Positions 7,499 through 17,168 are shown, numbered from the stretch's first letter. The stretch is DNA of 64,000 nucleotides from Paludibaculum fermentans (GCF_015277775.1 NZ_CP063849.1:3100001-3164000), one strand, 5' to 3'. Numbers and translations: made by a program. The notes: generated by a model from the sequence alone, not told the origin.

Positions 7499-8122
7499 CT
7501 AAAGGACCTTGGCCAGTTCAGCCAGGACCAGGTCGCCGTATTCGGGGTCTTTTATGGAGAACTGGCCTTTGCGGAGCTTTGGATTGAGGTTCAGGAAGAC
7601 CTCGCTCTCCTGCTCCCCTTTACCGAGGAAGAGTTTCATGGCGGTCCAGTGGCCGTTGCTTTTCTCTCCGAAGCCACCGCCCGGGAGTTGGGCCAAGTGC
7701 GCTCCCAGGTTGACGTACTCGAAGGGGAGCGCCGATTTGTGCTTGACCGGCTTGGGCGGTGCTTTCGCTTCGAGGGTCTTCTGCAAAGCGGCCAGCAGCG
7801 CAGCGGGCTCCGAACCGGGCTGAGGTACTAAGCGCCCCTTGCCGAACTTGAACTCCGAGGCGGCTTTGTTGTTTGGATCAGCGGCCAGAGCTTCCGCCGG
7901 ACCCAGTTCGATCCGGAATTTTGCGGTCTTTCCATCAGCAGTGTAGGTAGCGAGCCAGCATTGCTGCCCGACGCTCCCGGTGATGGGCTCCAGGTCGAAG
8001 GGCACCGAGGCTTCGTCAGGGATGTATGGGTCGAGTATTTCGGCTGCCGATCCCTTCCCTTTGCAGCCCCCGAGAAGGAACAGCAGGACCAGGGATGCCA
8101 CAATCACTGTGCGGCGAGACAT
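7499..8122 (-). CDS. Predicted lipoprotein of unknown function
   Basis: I chose the ATG at 8122, which gives a 207-residue product starting MSRRTVIVASLVLLFLLGGC. The LGGC lipobox predicts lipidation at Cys20 and attachment to a membrane. The mature part contains a possible beta-rich segment (CWLATYTADGKTAKFRIELG), a Lys/Pro-rich linker (about residues 130-140) and a C-terminal segment around NLNPKLRKGQFSIKDPEYG. I recognise no family. It is on the same strand as the neighbouring genes, with about 120 bp to the next one. Confidence 0.7.
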   Translation of the reverse strand: MSRRTVIVASLVLLFLLGGCKGKGSAAEILDPYIPDEASVPFDLEPITGSVGQQCWLATYTADGKTAKFRIELGPAEALAADPNNKAASEFKFGKGRLVPQPGSEPAALLAALQKTLEAKAPPKPVKHKSALPFEYVNLGAHLAQLPGGGFGEKSNGHWTAMKLFLGKGEQESEVFLNLNPKLRKGQFSIKDPEYGDLVLAELAKVL

Positions 8123-8242
8123 AAACGAGAATTGCCTGAACCCTCCCTGAGTTTTGACGAGAGGAGCCGGCACCTTATTCTTACCCTACCTGACTCTGGT
8201 TGGCGTGCTGCGCTCGAGGAGCCGGCCCTGGACGAAGGGGGA

Positions 8243-9070
8243 TTACTGCAAGGAGGCCAGGATCTCCGCGCGTTCCGGCGAGGTCAGGGCGATCGCGCGA
8301 TTCAGAAAGCGGCGAAGGCGCCGGAGGTCTTGCGTCAATTCCGCGTCGCCGAGAGGAAACTTCGAGAAGTAGTCGATGTTGAAGCCAAGGGCGTCCTGAA
8401 CCTGGGAGGGCGGGGGCAACCCACGACCACCGCGTTGCAGGGCCTTGAGAATGATCATCTGTGCAAACTGATCCATCACCCAAACATCAATCAGCGTGAA
8501 CTCACCAGGCACAAGGTTATCGCGCTCGTCGGTTGTAAAGACGACCAACTTCTGGCCCAGGTTGAAGGTGCTGGCTCCGATGCCCATCATGGATCGCTGG
8601 ATGTCCTGAGCCACCACCTCCCCGCCGGTGTGCGCGCCGCCCGAAGTTACCCAAGATGAGGCTTGAACATCGAGAAGGCTCTGTTGCGGGACCACTTCGA
8701 AGAGCTGGCGCACATAGCGGCTGGAGCCTTGCCCCCAGGTTGAGGAACCGATGATCATCGCCCGAGGCGAGCCGCTGAACAGTTCCGCCAGGCTTGTGGG
8801 GTTGTCGAGCCGCTTCACTGCGTCGAAGTATCCGACGGTCAAGGGAAGACCGAGCTGCCGGATGCGAGTCTCCAGCGCGATCTTCAGCCCATAGCCAGCG
8901 CGGATGGAATCCATCCGGTTGGTGTAGGGACTTGGGGCAACGGCAATCAGACGTATGTCGGCGGTAGCCGAAGGCGCCGATGGCGCCGAGCGCAGTGGCG
9001 CGGGCAAGAGGATGGCGCCAGGCAGCCTGTGGCGGAAGTCGCGCAGCCGCGTTCGCACCGCCGCCGGCAC
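8243..9070 (-). CDS. Flavodoxin-fold protein, start uncertain
   Basis: The body of this protein resembles the flavodoxin/WrbA fold: a first strand IRLIAVAPSPYTNR, a central RAMIIGSSTWG (strand plus binding loop) and SSWVTSGGAHTGGE, which matches the GG..HGGxE loop of WrbA-type quinone reductases. A second part after about residue 190 is helical and not recognised. The start is unclear: the GTG at 9070 lies inside a REP-like arm (9023-9048), so the first 15 or so codons are repeat sequence. The next ATG (8914) would delete the first strand. The original 5' end may have been displaced by the repeat. FMN binding and oxidoreductase activity are inferred. Confidence 0.5.
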   Translation of the reverse strand: MPAAVRTRLRDFRHRLPGAILLPAPLRSAPSAPSATADIRLIAVAPSPYTNRMDSIRAGYGLKIALETRIRQLGLPLTVGYFDAVKRLDNPTSLAELFSGSPRAMIIGSSTWGQGSSRYVRQLFEVVPQQSLLDVQASSWVTSGGAHTGGEVVAQDIQRSMMGIGASTFNLGQKLVVFTTDERDNLVPGEFTLIDVWVMDQFAQMIILKALQRGGRGLPPPSQVQDALGFNIDYFSKFPLGDAELTQDLRRLRRFLNRAIALTSPERAEILASLQ

Positions 9071-9291
9071 CAGAATGCCAGCTCAAGTGCAATTTCAAAG
9101 CCGCTCCGAAGAGAGTCGCCTTTTCTGGGAGGCAGGCCGGCGGCGGGGCGAACCCAAAGGGCGACAAGGGGTTGCGGCCCATGGCAGTGTCGAGCCAGCC
9201 TCCGAGTGGCCGGCACTAGTTCGGCCGGCTCTTCGCGCCCTGGGCTCGCGAGCCCTTGCCGCGCGGCTAGCGGGACTTCCGCCGCAGGCTG
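9023..9291. repeat. MITE/BIME-like element bounded by inverted REP arms
   Basis: The left arm (9023-9048, core GGCGGAAGTCGCGC) and the right arm (9265-9291, core GCGGGACTTCCGCC) are imperfect inverted copies of about 26 bp that enclose about 216 bp. The interior contains the perfect palindrome GGGCTCGCGAGCCC (9242-9255) and no convincing gene. The same arm sequence recurs at 27840-27862 and 42440-42480. It overlaps the apparent 5' end of the flavodoxin-like gene. I see nothing else in 9292-9521. Confidence 0.6.
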
Positions 9292-9521
9292 CTAAGCCGC
9301 GCTGGCCGCCAGGAGTTTCCTCCGATTGAGCTCCAGATTCCATTGCTTCATCGATGTGATCCGCCTCCTTCTCCATAGGGGGGCGAATGCCTGGAATAAT
9401 TTGTCACCCTTTCGCGATGACCGCGAAAAACGCTGAAGGAGGGGGTGCGCGGGCCAAGCCAGCCGGGCAACTCCTCGGATGGACAGTAGGAATCCGGCCC
9501 ATGGGCAACTTCGATATAGGG

Positions 9522-10862
9522 CTACCGGGGATCGTCGAGAAACGAGTTTCCAGGTTGAGTCAGAGTCAAACGCACGCTCAACGGAGTAGCGGCTGGCGCG
9601 ATGTCCATGGGAACCGCTGAAGTTGCGGCGACTGACGTGCTGCCCGGCCAGACTGTGTGCAGGCGATATGCGGTTCCGGCGAACACCCGCGCCGAGAAGC
9701 GCCCGCCCTGGTCCGCGAACGCCTGGGCCACCACCGTGCGGGTAGCATCGAGGATTGTCACAACAGCTCTTGGCATTGGCTGCCCATCGGCGCGGGAGAC
9801 CGTGCCGTCGATGGAGCGTTCGGGCTGGCGGTCCGGCAGGGTGAAGTCATAACTTCGCGTTTCCGGACGCCCCGAAAAGACGATGGTTGTCGCGGATGCC
9901 GGATCATCCGTTCCGGGATAGAACCAGCGGGGGTAGGGCGTGTCCTGCGTCGGTGAATGGTTCAGGTTGATGCCCAAATGATATTGGCCGGCCTTGATGA
10001 CGCGCAGTTGGTAGCGGCCATCCGGATCCGTCATGGCACTTTCCCAGGGCGCTCCGCCGACGGAGCGAAGTTGTACCTCGATGCGCGCGGCCGGCTCGCC
10101 GTCGCGCGCCGTGACGAGGCCGCTGATGCGCAGAACCCGAAGAAGGGTCACGTCGAGGCACCCCTTGGCATTTAGCTGCACGCTGGGATCCTCCGGCAAA
10201 TCGCCGTCCAGTTGTGCGTGAATTGTGTAGGCGCCTGGCGGCAAGCCGCCGAACACGGCGTCACCCACGGCGTTGGTCAGCGCAGAGGAACGAGATCCTT
10301 CCCGGTCGGCGATGATTTGGACACCAGGTGTTCCGGGCGTGTCTCCGACAGCGGTGCGGACACGAATCTCGCCAGTGCGGGGGGCATTGGCCATCGAGCG
10401 GATGTATTCCACGTCCTCCGCCGCCTGAGATAAGAGGCGTGTGCGCGAGCAGATGCCGGTCTCAAGACGGCCTTCCGAGTTTCTGTAGGCATAGACGACG
10501 TAATCCGCGCCTACCTGAAAGGCAAATCCGCAGTCCCCTCCGCCCAGGCCGGTTGCGATCTCGACCTCCTGCTGTCCGGGGCCGACGCCATTTAGCACTT
10601 CCCTGACCTGCATGCGGACCACGCGCAAAGGCCGCGGATGGGGACGTCGAAAATCAGCCATACGGCGGCCGGCCGGCTGCGCCGAGTTGGATGGGGGAAC
10701 GGACTGGGGCCACACTGGATCGGTAACAGAGAGCACGGTTCCGGTAAACACGGCCGCAGCGCTTCCGGCGGCTGAACACGGAGTGCCCGGGCCTGCGCAG
10801 GAGCACGCGAGGAGTTGGCTGAGCGATAGCGTCATCAACACGATCCCCAGGAATATCCGCAT
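9522..10862 (-). CDS. Secreted NTR/TIMP-like protein with carboxypeptidase-regulatory repeats
   Basis: I chose the ATG at 10862, giving 446 residues with signal MRIFLGIVLMTLSLSQLLA followed by CSCAGPGTPC. The Cys-rich start and AVFTGTVLSV resemble tissue-inhibitor-of-metalloproteinase/netrin-like domains of bacteria (residues about 20-155, with further Cys in GGGDCGFAF and ETGICSR). Three beta-sandwich repeats of the carboxypeptidase-regulatory type follow: about 165-235 (GVQIIADREG, GLPPGAYTI), 245-320 (ISGLVTARDGEPAARIEV) and 355-430 (IDGTVSRADGQPMPRAVV). It probably acts at the cell surface in protein-protein or ligand binding; no catalytic residues are visible. An extension to 11363 has poor composition and overlaps the next gene. 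Confidence 0.75.
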   Translation of the reverse strand: MRIFLGIVLMTLSLSQLLACSCAGPGTPCSAAGSAAAVFTGTVLSVTDPVWPQSVPPSNSAQPAGRRMADFRRPHPRPLRVVRMQVREVLNGVGPGQQEVEIATGLGGGDCGFAFQVGADYVVYAYRNSEGRLETGICSRTRLLSQAAEDVEYIRSMANAPRTGEIRVRTAVGDTPGTPGVQIIADREGSRSSALTNAVGDAVFGGLPPGAYTIHAQLDGDLPEDPSVQLNAKGCLDVTLLRVLRISGLVTARDGEPAARIEVQLRSVGGAPWESAMTDPDGRYQLRVIKAGQYHLGINLNHSPTQDTPYPRWFYPGTDDPASATTIVFSGRPETRSYDFTLPDRQPERSIDGTVSRADGQPMPRAVVTILDATRTVVAQAFADQGGRFSARVFAGTAYRLHTVWPGSTSVAATSAVPMDIAPAATPLSVRLTLTQPGNSFLDDPR

Positions 10863-11038
10863 GCCCAAATTCTCGCAGAAGCCGGAAGGGTGGTGGGCAT
10901 TGGCGGAGAAAGGTTGTTCCTTTATGCCGAATGATGGAGAGATGTCCAGCGCAGCCGTCCAACCCACGATCCTTTCCATTCGGCGAAAAGGCAGGATTCT
11001 CGCGCATCCGCTGGTGTGATTCCAGCGAACCTCCGGCA

Positions 11039-12490
11039 TCATTGGGTCCAAGTCGCGCGCACTAAATGGCCGTGCTGGAAGCCGAAGACCGCATCGTAGT
11101 GGCCGTGCTGGATGAGCGGGCCCTGCCCCAGGGGCGCCCTCTCGACGATGATGCTCATATCCCGGTAAAGAAGGCGCGTCAGGAAGAGCAGGAAGTAGTC
11201 GTCCCGGGCGAACGGATCTCTTAGAAACAGCACCCGCCCACCGTGGGGCAGGCCGGGTTGGAGAGCAGTCATTTCCCCAGCGAGTTGGCGCGACGGAGGC
11301 TGAACACTGATGAAGGTACGAAGTGTCTTCATACTTTCGCGCCGATGGCAGGGAGCAAGGCACGAGACGAGCAGGAGGGGTAGTACCGCTACAGATATCA
11401 TCCGCAACCGCTCAGCCCGCGTGCCGCCGACCCTTACCACGCGGACCAGCAGGCTCGCCAGAAGTCTTCTCACCATGACCAGCAGCACGGCCGCGTACAG
11501 TGCCCAGCCGGCCATTGGGAGGTAGAGGAAGAACGCCGCATAGTGGGCGATGAAGGCCACGGGCAGCAGGCTTGCCAGCAGGAAGCACCACGCAAACAAC
11601 AACGGCCGGCTGCGTCTCCATAAGGCGAGCGCCAGCATCCCCGACAGGAGTTGTACGGTATTCGGGTCTCGGAAGACGTGGTCCTGGTAGAGCAGCGGAT
11701 TCAGGTATAGATGGAAGGTGTCCAGGTAGCGGCCAGGCGAGATCGTCAACCGGTAGGCCGGGTTCTCCACCAGGCTGCCCGCGCCCAGAAGCTTGCCGGC
11801 GACATAGGGCAGGGTGAGGAGCCCGGTCACCAGAACGCCCCGGCCCTCCGCGTGGAGCCAACGGTGAACGCCCTGCCGAAGCGCCGGCGCGTGGTAGACC
11901 GCCTCATAGGCAGCCAGCAACACGGGCAAGCTCACGGCCATCTCCTTGGCATTGAGCGCGCACACGTACAGGGCGGAGACGGTCCCCAACTGACGCCACG
12001 ACAGGTTGGGGCGTTGTGCACGGGCATTCAAGTAGAGGTTGAACGCTGCGAGGTAGAAGGAATAGCAGAGGAGGTCAAAGATGGTTCCGGTGCTGTAGTA
12101 GAGGTCGACGAACCAAGCGTGGTAGCCGGCAAGCAAGAGGGTGAGGAAGGCGACCTCGCGAGAGCCTGACAGCCGGAGGGTGAACCGCCAGAGCAAGCCG
12201 AGGTTGAGCGCCAGAAGCCCGAAGCACGCCACGCGGAACGGCAGCGGATCGAAGCCGAACCAACTGTAGAACAGGACGTAGAAGAGCCCGCCCAACGGCC
12301 GGTAGGACGTGGACCAGTAGCACAGGTTATCGACGATCAACGAGACAGGCGAGTGACAGAGATAGCCGTGCAGATTCATCAGATCGTCGCCGGAGAACGG
12401 CGCCGCGAGCCCCTTATGCGCAAATAGCAGGAACCAGCCAAAGGCGATGAGAACGAGAAGTGTATTGACCGGCGAAATGTGCAGGCGCAT
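11039..12490 (-). CDS. Polytopic membrane protein, GT-C glycosyltransferase-like
   Basis: The 483-residue protein has about ten hydrophobic segments, starting with TLLVLIAFGWFLLFA. The first loop carries FSGDDLMN; an acidic pair in this loop is the typical catalytic or metal site of GT-C (lipid-phosphate-sugar dependent) glycosyltransferases. The rest is helices with Arg-rich cytoplasmic loops and a C-terminal soluble part of about 100 residues (from about 385) that ends the chain. Substrate and acceptor cannot be read. It is separated by about 175 bp from the TIMP-like gene and transcribed in the same direction. Confidence 0.6.
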   Translation of the reverse strand: MRLHISPVNTLLVLIAFGWFLLFAHKGLAAPFSGDDLMNLHGYLCHSPVSLIVDNLCYWSTSYRPLGGLFYVLFYSWFGFDPLPFRVACFGLLALNLGLLWRFTLRLSGSREVAFLTLLLAGYHAWFVDLYYSTGTIFDLLCYSFYLAAFNLYLNARAQRPNLSWRQLGTVSALYVCALNAKEMAVSLPVLLAAYEAVYHAPALRQGVHRWLHAEGRGVLVTGLLTLPYVAGKLLGAGSLVENPAYRLTISPGRYLDTFHLYLNPLLYQDHVFRDPNTVQLLSGMLALALWRRSRPLLFAWCFLLASLLPVAFIAHYAAFFLYLPMAGWALYAAVLLVMVRRLLASLLVRVVRVGGTRAERLRMISVAVLPLLLVSCLAPCHRRESMKTLRTFISVQPPSRQLAGEMTALQPGLPHGGRVLFLRDPFARDDYFLLFLTRLLYRDMSIIVERAPLGQGPLIQHGHYDAVFGFQHGHLVRATWTQ

Positions 12491-12871
12491 CTGGGGTATT
12501 CAGTTCGCAGCCCTGGAACTGGCGAGACTTCGGTTTACCTGATAGGAGCGGCCCGAATACCTGACCTGACAGCCGGGATCACCAGATGGCGTCCGACGCC
12601 GCCGGGCAAATCAGCCTTGCACGGAAGACACTCGAAGCCGCGGAATTGGCCACGCGCCCGCGTTTGCCGCCCCGACATGACTGCGCGATCACACGCGCCC
12701 GCCGTCGAGGGCCACGATCAGCGCGCCCGGCTCTCACTTATATAGAGTCCCAACGACCCGCATCCAGCTACACCGCCGGCAGGTATCTCTCCCGATTCGT
12801 CCTGGAAGTGCGAACCGGACCCGAAGGCCCCTGGCATCCGGCAGCAGGTGAAAAGGTTACAGCTTTGCCGG

Positions 12872-12900
12872 TTGACACCCGGGCGGCCCTGCTTCATCCT
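12872..12900 (+). promoter_or_regulatory. Possible sigma-70-type promoter of the padR-like gene
   Basis: A perfect TTGACA (12872-12877) is followed after 17 bp by CATCCT (12895-12900), a weak -10 match, 20 bp before the PadR ATG. The remainder of 12491-12871 holds no gene I can support. Confidence 0.35.
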
Positions 12901-12919
12901 GAAGCTGTCGAGAGTCGAC

Positions 12920-13255
12920 ATGTCGAAACAACAATCAGAAGTACCGTATGGGACTTTGGATCTGCTGGTGTTAAGAACGCTGGCGGTGATGGGGCCCTTG
13001 CACGGCTATGCCGTTGCGCGGCGCATCGAGCAGGTCTCAGGTGACACGCTGCAGTTGAGCCAGGGGTCCGTTCACCCCGCGTTGATCCGGCTGGAGCAGG
13101 AGGGCTGGATCCAGACGGAGTGGGGCATCTCCGAGACCAACCGCAAGGTGAAGGTCTACTCGATCACCAAGGCCGGGCGGAAACAACTGCTGGTGGAGGT
13201 GGCGAACTGGGAGAAGGCCACGTCGCTGGTGGCGCGCTTTCTGGAGGAGTCATGA
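12920..13255 (+). CDS. PadR-family transcriptional regulator
   Basis: The 111-residue protein matches the short acidobacterial PadR type: YGTLDLLVLRTLAVMGPLHG, then YAVARRIEQVS, LSQGSVHPALIRLEQEGWI (recognition helix and wing) and KVYSITKAGRKQL. It is a winged-helix DNA-binding dimer, usually a repressor. I chose the ATG at 12920 with GAGAG upstream. Its TGA overlaps the ATG of the permease gene (ATGA at 13252-13255), so the two are co-translated. In this phylum PadR genes of this type regularly precede ADOP permeases and probably regulate them; the inducer is unknown. Confidence 0.9.
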   Translation: MSKQQSEVPYGTLDLLVLRTLAVMGPLHGYAVARRIEQVSGDTLQLSQGSVHPALIRLEQEGWIQTEWGISETNRKVKVYSITKAGRKQLLVEVANWEKATSLVARFLEES

Positions 13256-15891
13256 CACTGAGGCGGACGGCCCACAATCTGCTGGCGCTGCTGCGCAAGC
13301 GGCGGCTGGAGCGGGAACTCGAAGGGGAGATTGAGGCGCATCTGGAATTGGCCGAGCGGGACGCGCTGGCCCGCGGGCTTTCGCCGGAAGACGCCCGGAG
13401 GGAGGCCCGGCTGCGATTTGGAGGGGTGGAGCAGGTGAAGGAGCTGCATCGCGAGCGGCGCAGCTTCGTGTGGCTGGAAGCACTCCTGCGGGATCTTCGA
13501 TACGGGCTGTCGTCCCTGGCCCGGTCGCCTGGTTTCACGGCCTCGGTGGTGGGCGTGCTGGCGCTGGGCATAGGCGCCAATGTAGCGATGTTCAGCATAG
13601 TGGACGCGGTGATGTTGAAGCCGCTGCCGTTCGCGGAGCCGGACCGGATTGTGCGTGTGTGGGAGGCGCCGCGGCCCGGAGTGTCGAACGCCACGAGCGC
13701 CGCGAATTTTCTGGAATGGAAGCGGCTGGCCACCGATTTTGAGGCTTTGTCGGCCGAGCAGTCCATCTCGGTGGCGCTGCAGAACGGCGGTGAACCGGCG
13801 CGGCTGAATGGCAAGGCGGTAACCTCCGAGTACTTCCGGGTGTTCGGCACGCAGGCCAGGCTGGGCCGGACGTTCTCCGCCGAGGAGGACCAGGGGACGG
13901 CAGCGCGGGTGATTGTCCTGAGTCACGCCACATGGCAGAACGATTTCGGAGCCGACCCGGACATCCTCACCCGCCGGCCGATGCTGGACGGTGAACCGTA
14001 CCAGGTGATTGGCGTCCTGGCGCCGGGCGCGTTCGACCGCGACGAGACCAAGTTCTGGAAACCGCTGGCGTTCACGCCCGTCGAGCGAGAGAGCAAGAGC
14101 CATTGGCTGATGGTTTACGGCCGTCTGCGGGAGGGGGCGGAGCTGACCCAGGTGAATGGTCGAATGCAGGCCGTCTATGCGGCCACGATGGAGAAGGCAT
14201 CGGAGGAGGACCGGCAGGGCGCCATCGTAGTGGAGCGGTTGGCCCGCCTGCTGGTGGGGGATAACCTGCAGCGATCGATCTCGATCGCTTTTGGCGCGGT
14301 GGCGCTGGTGTTGCTGATCGCCTGCGCCAACGTGGCGAACCTACTGCTGGCCAAGGGTGCGGCGCGGTCGAAGGAACTGGCGGTCCGATCCGCGCTCGGC
14401 GCGAGCCGGGGCCGGCTGGTGGCTCAACTGCTTACGGAGACGTTGGTACTCTGCCTGTTGGGCGGCGCGGCCGGAGTGGTGCTGGCCTGGACGCTGATTC
14501 GAGTGGCGACGCCGGCATTGAAAGAGGCGCTGCCTTTCACGGCGGAGGTCACGTTGGATCCGCGCGTGCTGGGTTTCGCCGGCCTGGTTGCGCTGGCCGT
14601 GGCGCTGCTGACGGGTACGTTTCCGGCGTTGCAGACCTCGTTTGGAAGCCTGGCGCAGACATTGAACCGGGCGGCCCGCGGATCGTCGGGCTCGCACGCC
14701 CTGGTGCGGCGGGCCATCGTGATCGGCGAAGTGGGCTTGTCGCTGGTGCTGGTGTGCGGCGCCCTACTGCTGTTGAAGAGCCTGTTGAAGCTGCAGCAGA
14801 TAGAGACAGGGATCCGCGTCGAACACGTGATCACGACGTCGGTGGATCTGCCGAAGTCGTCGTATCCGACACCGGAGAAGGCGGCTCAGTTCTACGAGGC
14901 CGTGGCGGAGCGCCTGCGGTCCGTGCCCGGTGTCAGCCGGGTGGGGATGACTTCGCACATGCCGCTGCAGTGGATTGGCAATGGCGAGGCACTGCAGGAG
15001 CCGGGCGAACGGAATCTGGTGCGGGTGCGGCTGAAGCGCGTGGATCCGGGGTATTTCCAGACACTCGGGATTCCGCTGCTGGCCGGTCGCGGGATTACGG
15101 CCCGGGACACGGCCAGCGCGCCACGAGTGGTGGTGATCAACGAGGCGCTGGCGGCGCGATTGAAGGATGTGAGCCGGGTGCAAGAGGCCGTCGGCCGCAA
15201 AGTGCGCGTCTCGATGCCGCCCTTCGGGGAGCCCACCATGTCCATGCCCGAGGTGGAGATCGCGGGCGTGATTCGGGGAGAGAGGGTGGGGCCGCCGGGC
15301 ATGCCCGATCCGGCGGTGGTCTATGTGCCGCTGGCCCAGACGCCGGCCACACACGTCAAACTGATCGTCCTGGCCCAGACCGACGTGGCGGCGGCGGTCA
15401 CGGCCCTGCGCGAAGCCGTGCGCGGCGTGGATGCGAAGCTTCCGCTGGGTGAGGTGGTGACGCTAGAGCAGGTAAGAGAGCGCACGCTGTCCGGCGCCAG
15501 CCGTCCGGCCTGGTTGATTGGCGTCTTCGCGGTGATTGCCGCATTGTTGGCGGGCATCGGCCTTTACGGCGTCATCTCGCACACGGTGTCGCAGCGGCGG
15601 AGGGAGATCGGGATCCGCATGGCGCTGGGCGCGCGTTCGCGCGACGTGCTTTCGCAGGTGCTGAGAAACGCGGTGTCGCTGGTATGTATCGGGCTGGGCA
15701 TCGGCCTGCTGGGCGCCCTGGCGTTGACCAGGGTGATGAAGAGCCTGCTGTACGAAGTGTCGCCCCTGGATCCGCTGGCCTTCGCGGCCAGTTGCCTGGC
15801 GATGGTCCTGGTTGGGTTGCTGGCAGGCTGGCTACCGGCGCATCGGGCGGCTGGGGTGGATCCGGTGACCACGCTGCGCGACGAGGGGTGA
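13252..15891 (+). CDS. ADOP-type (MacB/FtsX-like) ABC permease
   Basis: The 879-residue protein starts with the ADOP prefix (about residues 1-75: RRLERELEGEIEAHLELAERD, ARREARLRFGG), then the RDLRYGLSSLARSPGFTASVV segment that leads to the first membrane helix. Two MacB-type periplasmic domains (about 110-330 and 510-720) alternate with two FtsX-type membrane domains (about 340-470, with ACANVANLLLAKGAAR, and 740-870, with RRREIGIRMALGARSRDVL). No ATPase is fused or adjacent, as is usual for the family. Such proteins are presumed to act as mechanotransmission or efflux permeases with an ATPase encoded elsewhere. It is translationally coupled to the PadR gene. Confidence 0.9.
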   Translation: MTLRRTAHNLLALLRKRRLERELEGEIEAHLELAERDALARGLSPEDARREARLRFGGVEQVKELHRERRSFVWLEALLRDLRYGLSSLARSPGFTASVVGVLALGIGANVAMFSIVDAVMLKPLPFAEPDRIVRVWEAPRPGVSNATSAANFLEWKRLATDFEALSAEQSISVALQNGGEPARLNGKAVTSEYFRVFGTQARLGRTFSAEEDQGTAARVIVLSHATWQNDFGADPDILTRRPMLDGEPYQVIGVLAPGAFDRDETKFWKPLAFTPVERESKSHWLMVYGRLREGAELTQVNGRMQAVYAATMEKASEEDRQGAIVVERLARLLVGDNLQRSISIAFGAVALVLLIACANVANLLLAKGAARSKELAVRSALGASRGRLVAQLLTETLVLCLLGGAAGVVLAWTLIRVATPALKEALPFTAEVTLDPRVLGFAGLVALAVALLTGTFPALQTSFGSLAQTLNRAARGSSGSHALVRRAIVIGEVGLSLVLVCGALLLLKSLLKLQQIETGIRVEHVITTSVDLPKSSYPTPEKAAQFYEAVAERLRSVPGVSRVGMTSHMPLQWIGNGEALQEPGERNLVRVRLKRVDPGYFQTLGIPLLAGRGITARDTASAPRVVVINEALAARLKDVSRVQEAVGRKVRVSMPPFGEPTMSMPEVEIAGVIRGERVGPPGMPDPAVVYVPLAQTPATHVKLIVLAQTDVAAAVTALREAVRGVDAKLPLGEVVTLEQVRERTLSGASRPAWLIGVFAVIAALLAGIGLYGVISHTVSQRRREIGIRMALGARSRDVLSQVLRNAVSLVCIGLGIGLLGALALTRVMKSLLYEVSPLDPLAFAASCLAMVLVGLLAGWLPAHRAAGVDPVTTLRDEG

Positions 15892-15914
15892 TGCCGGTTG
15901 AGGCCGCGCTCCGG

Positions 15915-17168
15915 TCACTCGCTGAGGTCGCGGCCCTTGCGCTCCTGGCCCAGGCAGGAAGCGATGGTGGCCAGAACCAGTGCGGTGCCCGCGGTGATGG
16001 CCATGGCGTTGGAATAGGGCATGTGTTCCGCCGCCAGGGCCTGGATGTAGACGATCGCGCTGGAAACCAATGCCCCCATCTGGTAGGCAAAGCCGGGCAG
16101 CGAGCCTCGGACCGAACTGGGCGCGAGTTCCGCCAGATGAGCGGGAATCACACCCCAGGCGCCCTGCACCAGGAATTGCATCACCCACGCGGCGGCAATG
16201 GTGAGGGCGAGAGTTGGCGCGAAAGCCCACAGGGGGACGACGAGGACGGCAAGTCCAAAGGCCACGGCCATGGAACGGCGGCGGCCGATGCGATCTGAGA
16301 GGTAGCCGATCAACAGGGCGCCGATCAAGGTTCCGGTCAAGGCCAAGGCGGAGACCGCGGACCTTGTAGTGGGCAGGAGATTCCATTTTCGCTGCAGGAA
16401 GGTCGGGTACATATCCACGGTGGCATGCCCTGCCAGGTTCAAAGCCGCGAGCAGGCCTATCATCGAGAACAGCAGCGTCCGGTGGCGATAGAGTTCCGCC
16501 AGGATCTCCCGGACGGTCCGCTTCTTCTGGACCTGCCAAACCTCCGATTCGGACACGCGCAGGCGAATCACGAGGCAGAGGAGCGCCGGCAGCCCTCCGA
16601 TGAAGAAGAGCGGGCGCCAGCCCCACTTGTCAAAGAAGAAGTAGTAACAGCCGGCGGCGAGCAGATTGCCCATGGCATAGCCCTGCTGCAACAAGCCCGA
16701 GACCAGGCCGCGGCGCGCCGTAGGCGTCTTTTCCATGACGAGCGAGGCGCCGACGCCCCACTCCCCGCCCAACCCAATCCCGAACAAGGCGCGCAGCGCG
16801 AGGAAGGCTGCGTAGTTCGGGGCGAAGGCGGTGAGGATTTCCACGACGGAATAGAAGATGAGGTCGATCATCAACGGCAACCGGCGCCCGAACCGGTCAG
16901 CGAGCAGACCAAAAAGGATTGCCCCCAGAGGCCGGAAGGCGAGCGTCAGGGTGATGGCCAGAGCTATATCAGAGTCCTTCCGGTGGAACTCTGCGGCGAT
17001 GGCGGTCAGGCAATACACCACCAGGAAGAAGTCGAAGGAATCGAGAGCCCAACCGAGGTACCCGGTGAGGACGGAGAACCGATAGCCGGCTGGCGGGGTA
17101 GAGGCTCGCGGGGACTCGGCCGGGGCGGCAGAGTCCGGAGCGATGAGACCGGACACGTTCTGGGACAA
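15915..17168 (-). CDS. MFS transporter, SHS (sialate/lactate:H+ symporter)-like
   Basis: The 417-residue protein has 12 predicted helices and typical MFS motifs: LADRFGRRLPLMIDLIFYS after helix 2 and LSDRIGRRRSMAV after helix 8. GWALDSFDFFLVVY in helix 1 and GIGLGGEWGVGASLVME in helix 4 are characteristic of the SHS/aromatic-acid symporter group that moves carboxylates with protons. The start is a TTG (17166-17168) with GAGAGG eight bases upstream. Lactate, sialate or another organic acid is possible; the sequence does not decide. It is convergent with the ADOP permease gene, 23 bp apart. Confidence 0.85.
   Translation of the reverse strand: MSQNVSGLIAPDSAAPAESPRASTPPAGYRFSVLTGYLGWALDSFDFFLVVYCLTAIAAEFHRKDSDIALAITLTLAFRPLGAILFGLLADRFGRRLPLMIDLIFYSVVEILTAFAPNYAAFLALRALFGIGLGGEWGVGASLVMEKTPTARRGLVSGLLQQGYAMGNLLAAGCYYFFFDKWGWRPLFFIGGLPALLCLVIRLRVSESEVWQVQKKRTVREILAELYRHRTLLFSMIGLLAALNLAGHATVDMYPTFLQRKWNLLPTTRSAVSALALTGTLIGALLIGYLSDRIGRRRSMAVAFGLAVLVVPLWAFAPTLALTIAAAWVMQFLVQGAWGVIPAHLAELAPSSVRGSLPGFAYQMGALVSSAIVYIQALAAEHMPYSNAMAITAGTALVLATIASCLGQERKGRDLSE

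Noticed and set aside
8517-9182. 221-codon minus-strand frame overlapping the flavodoxin-like gene
   Set aside because: No recognisable motif; the other frame carries the flavodoxin-type motifs.
10863-11363. N-terminal extension of the TIMP-like protein to 11363
   Set aside because: It would put 167 residues of poor composition before a good signal peptide and overlap the membrane protein gene.
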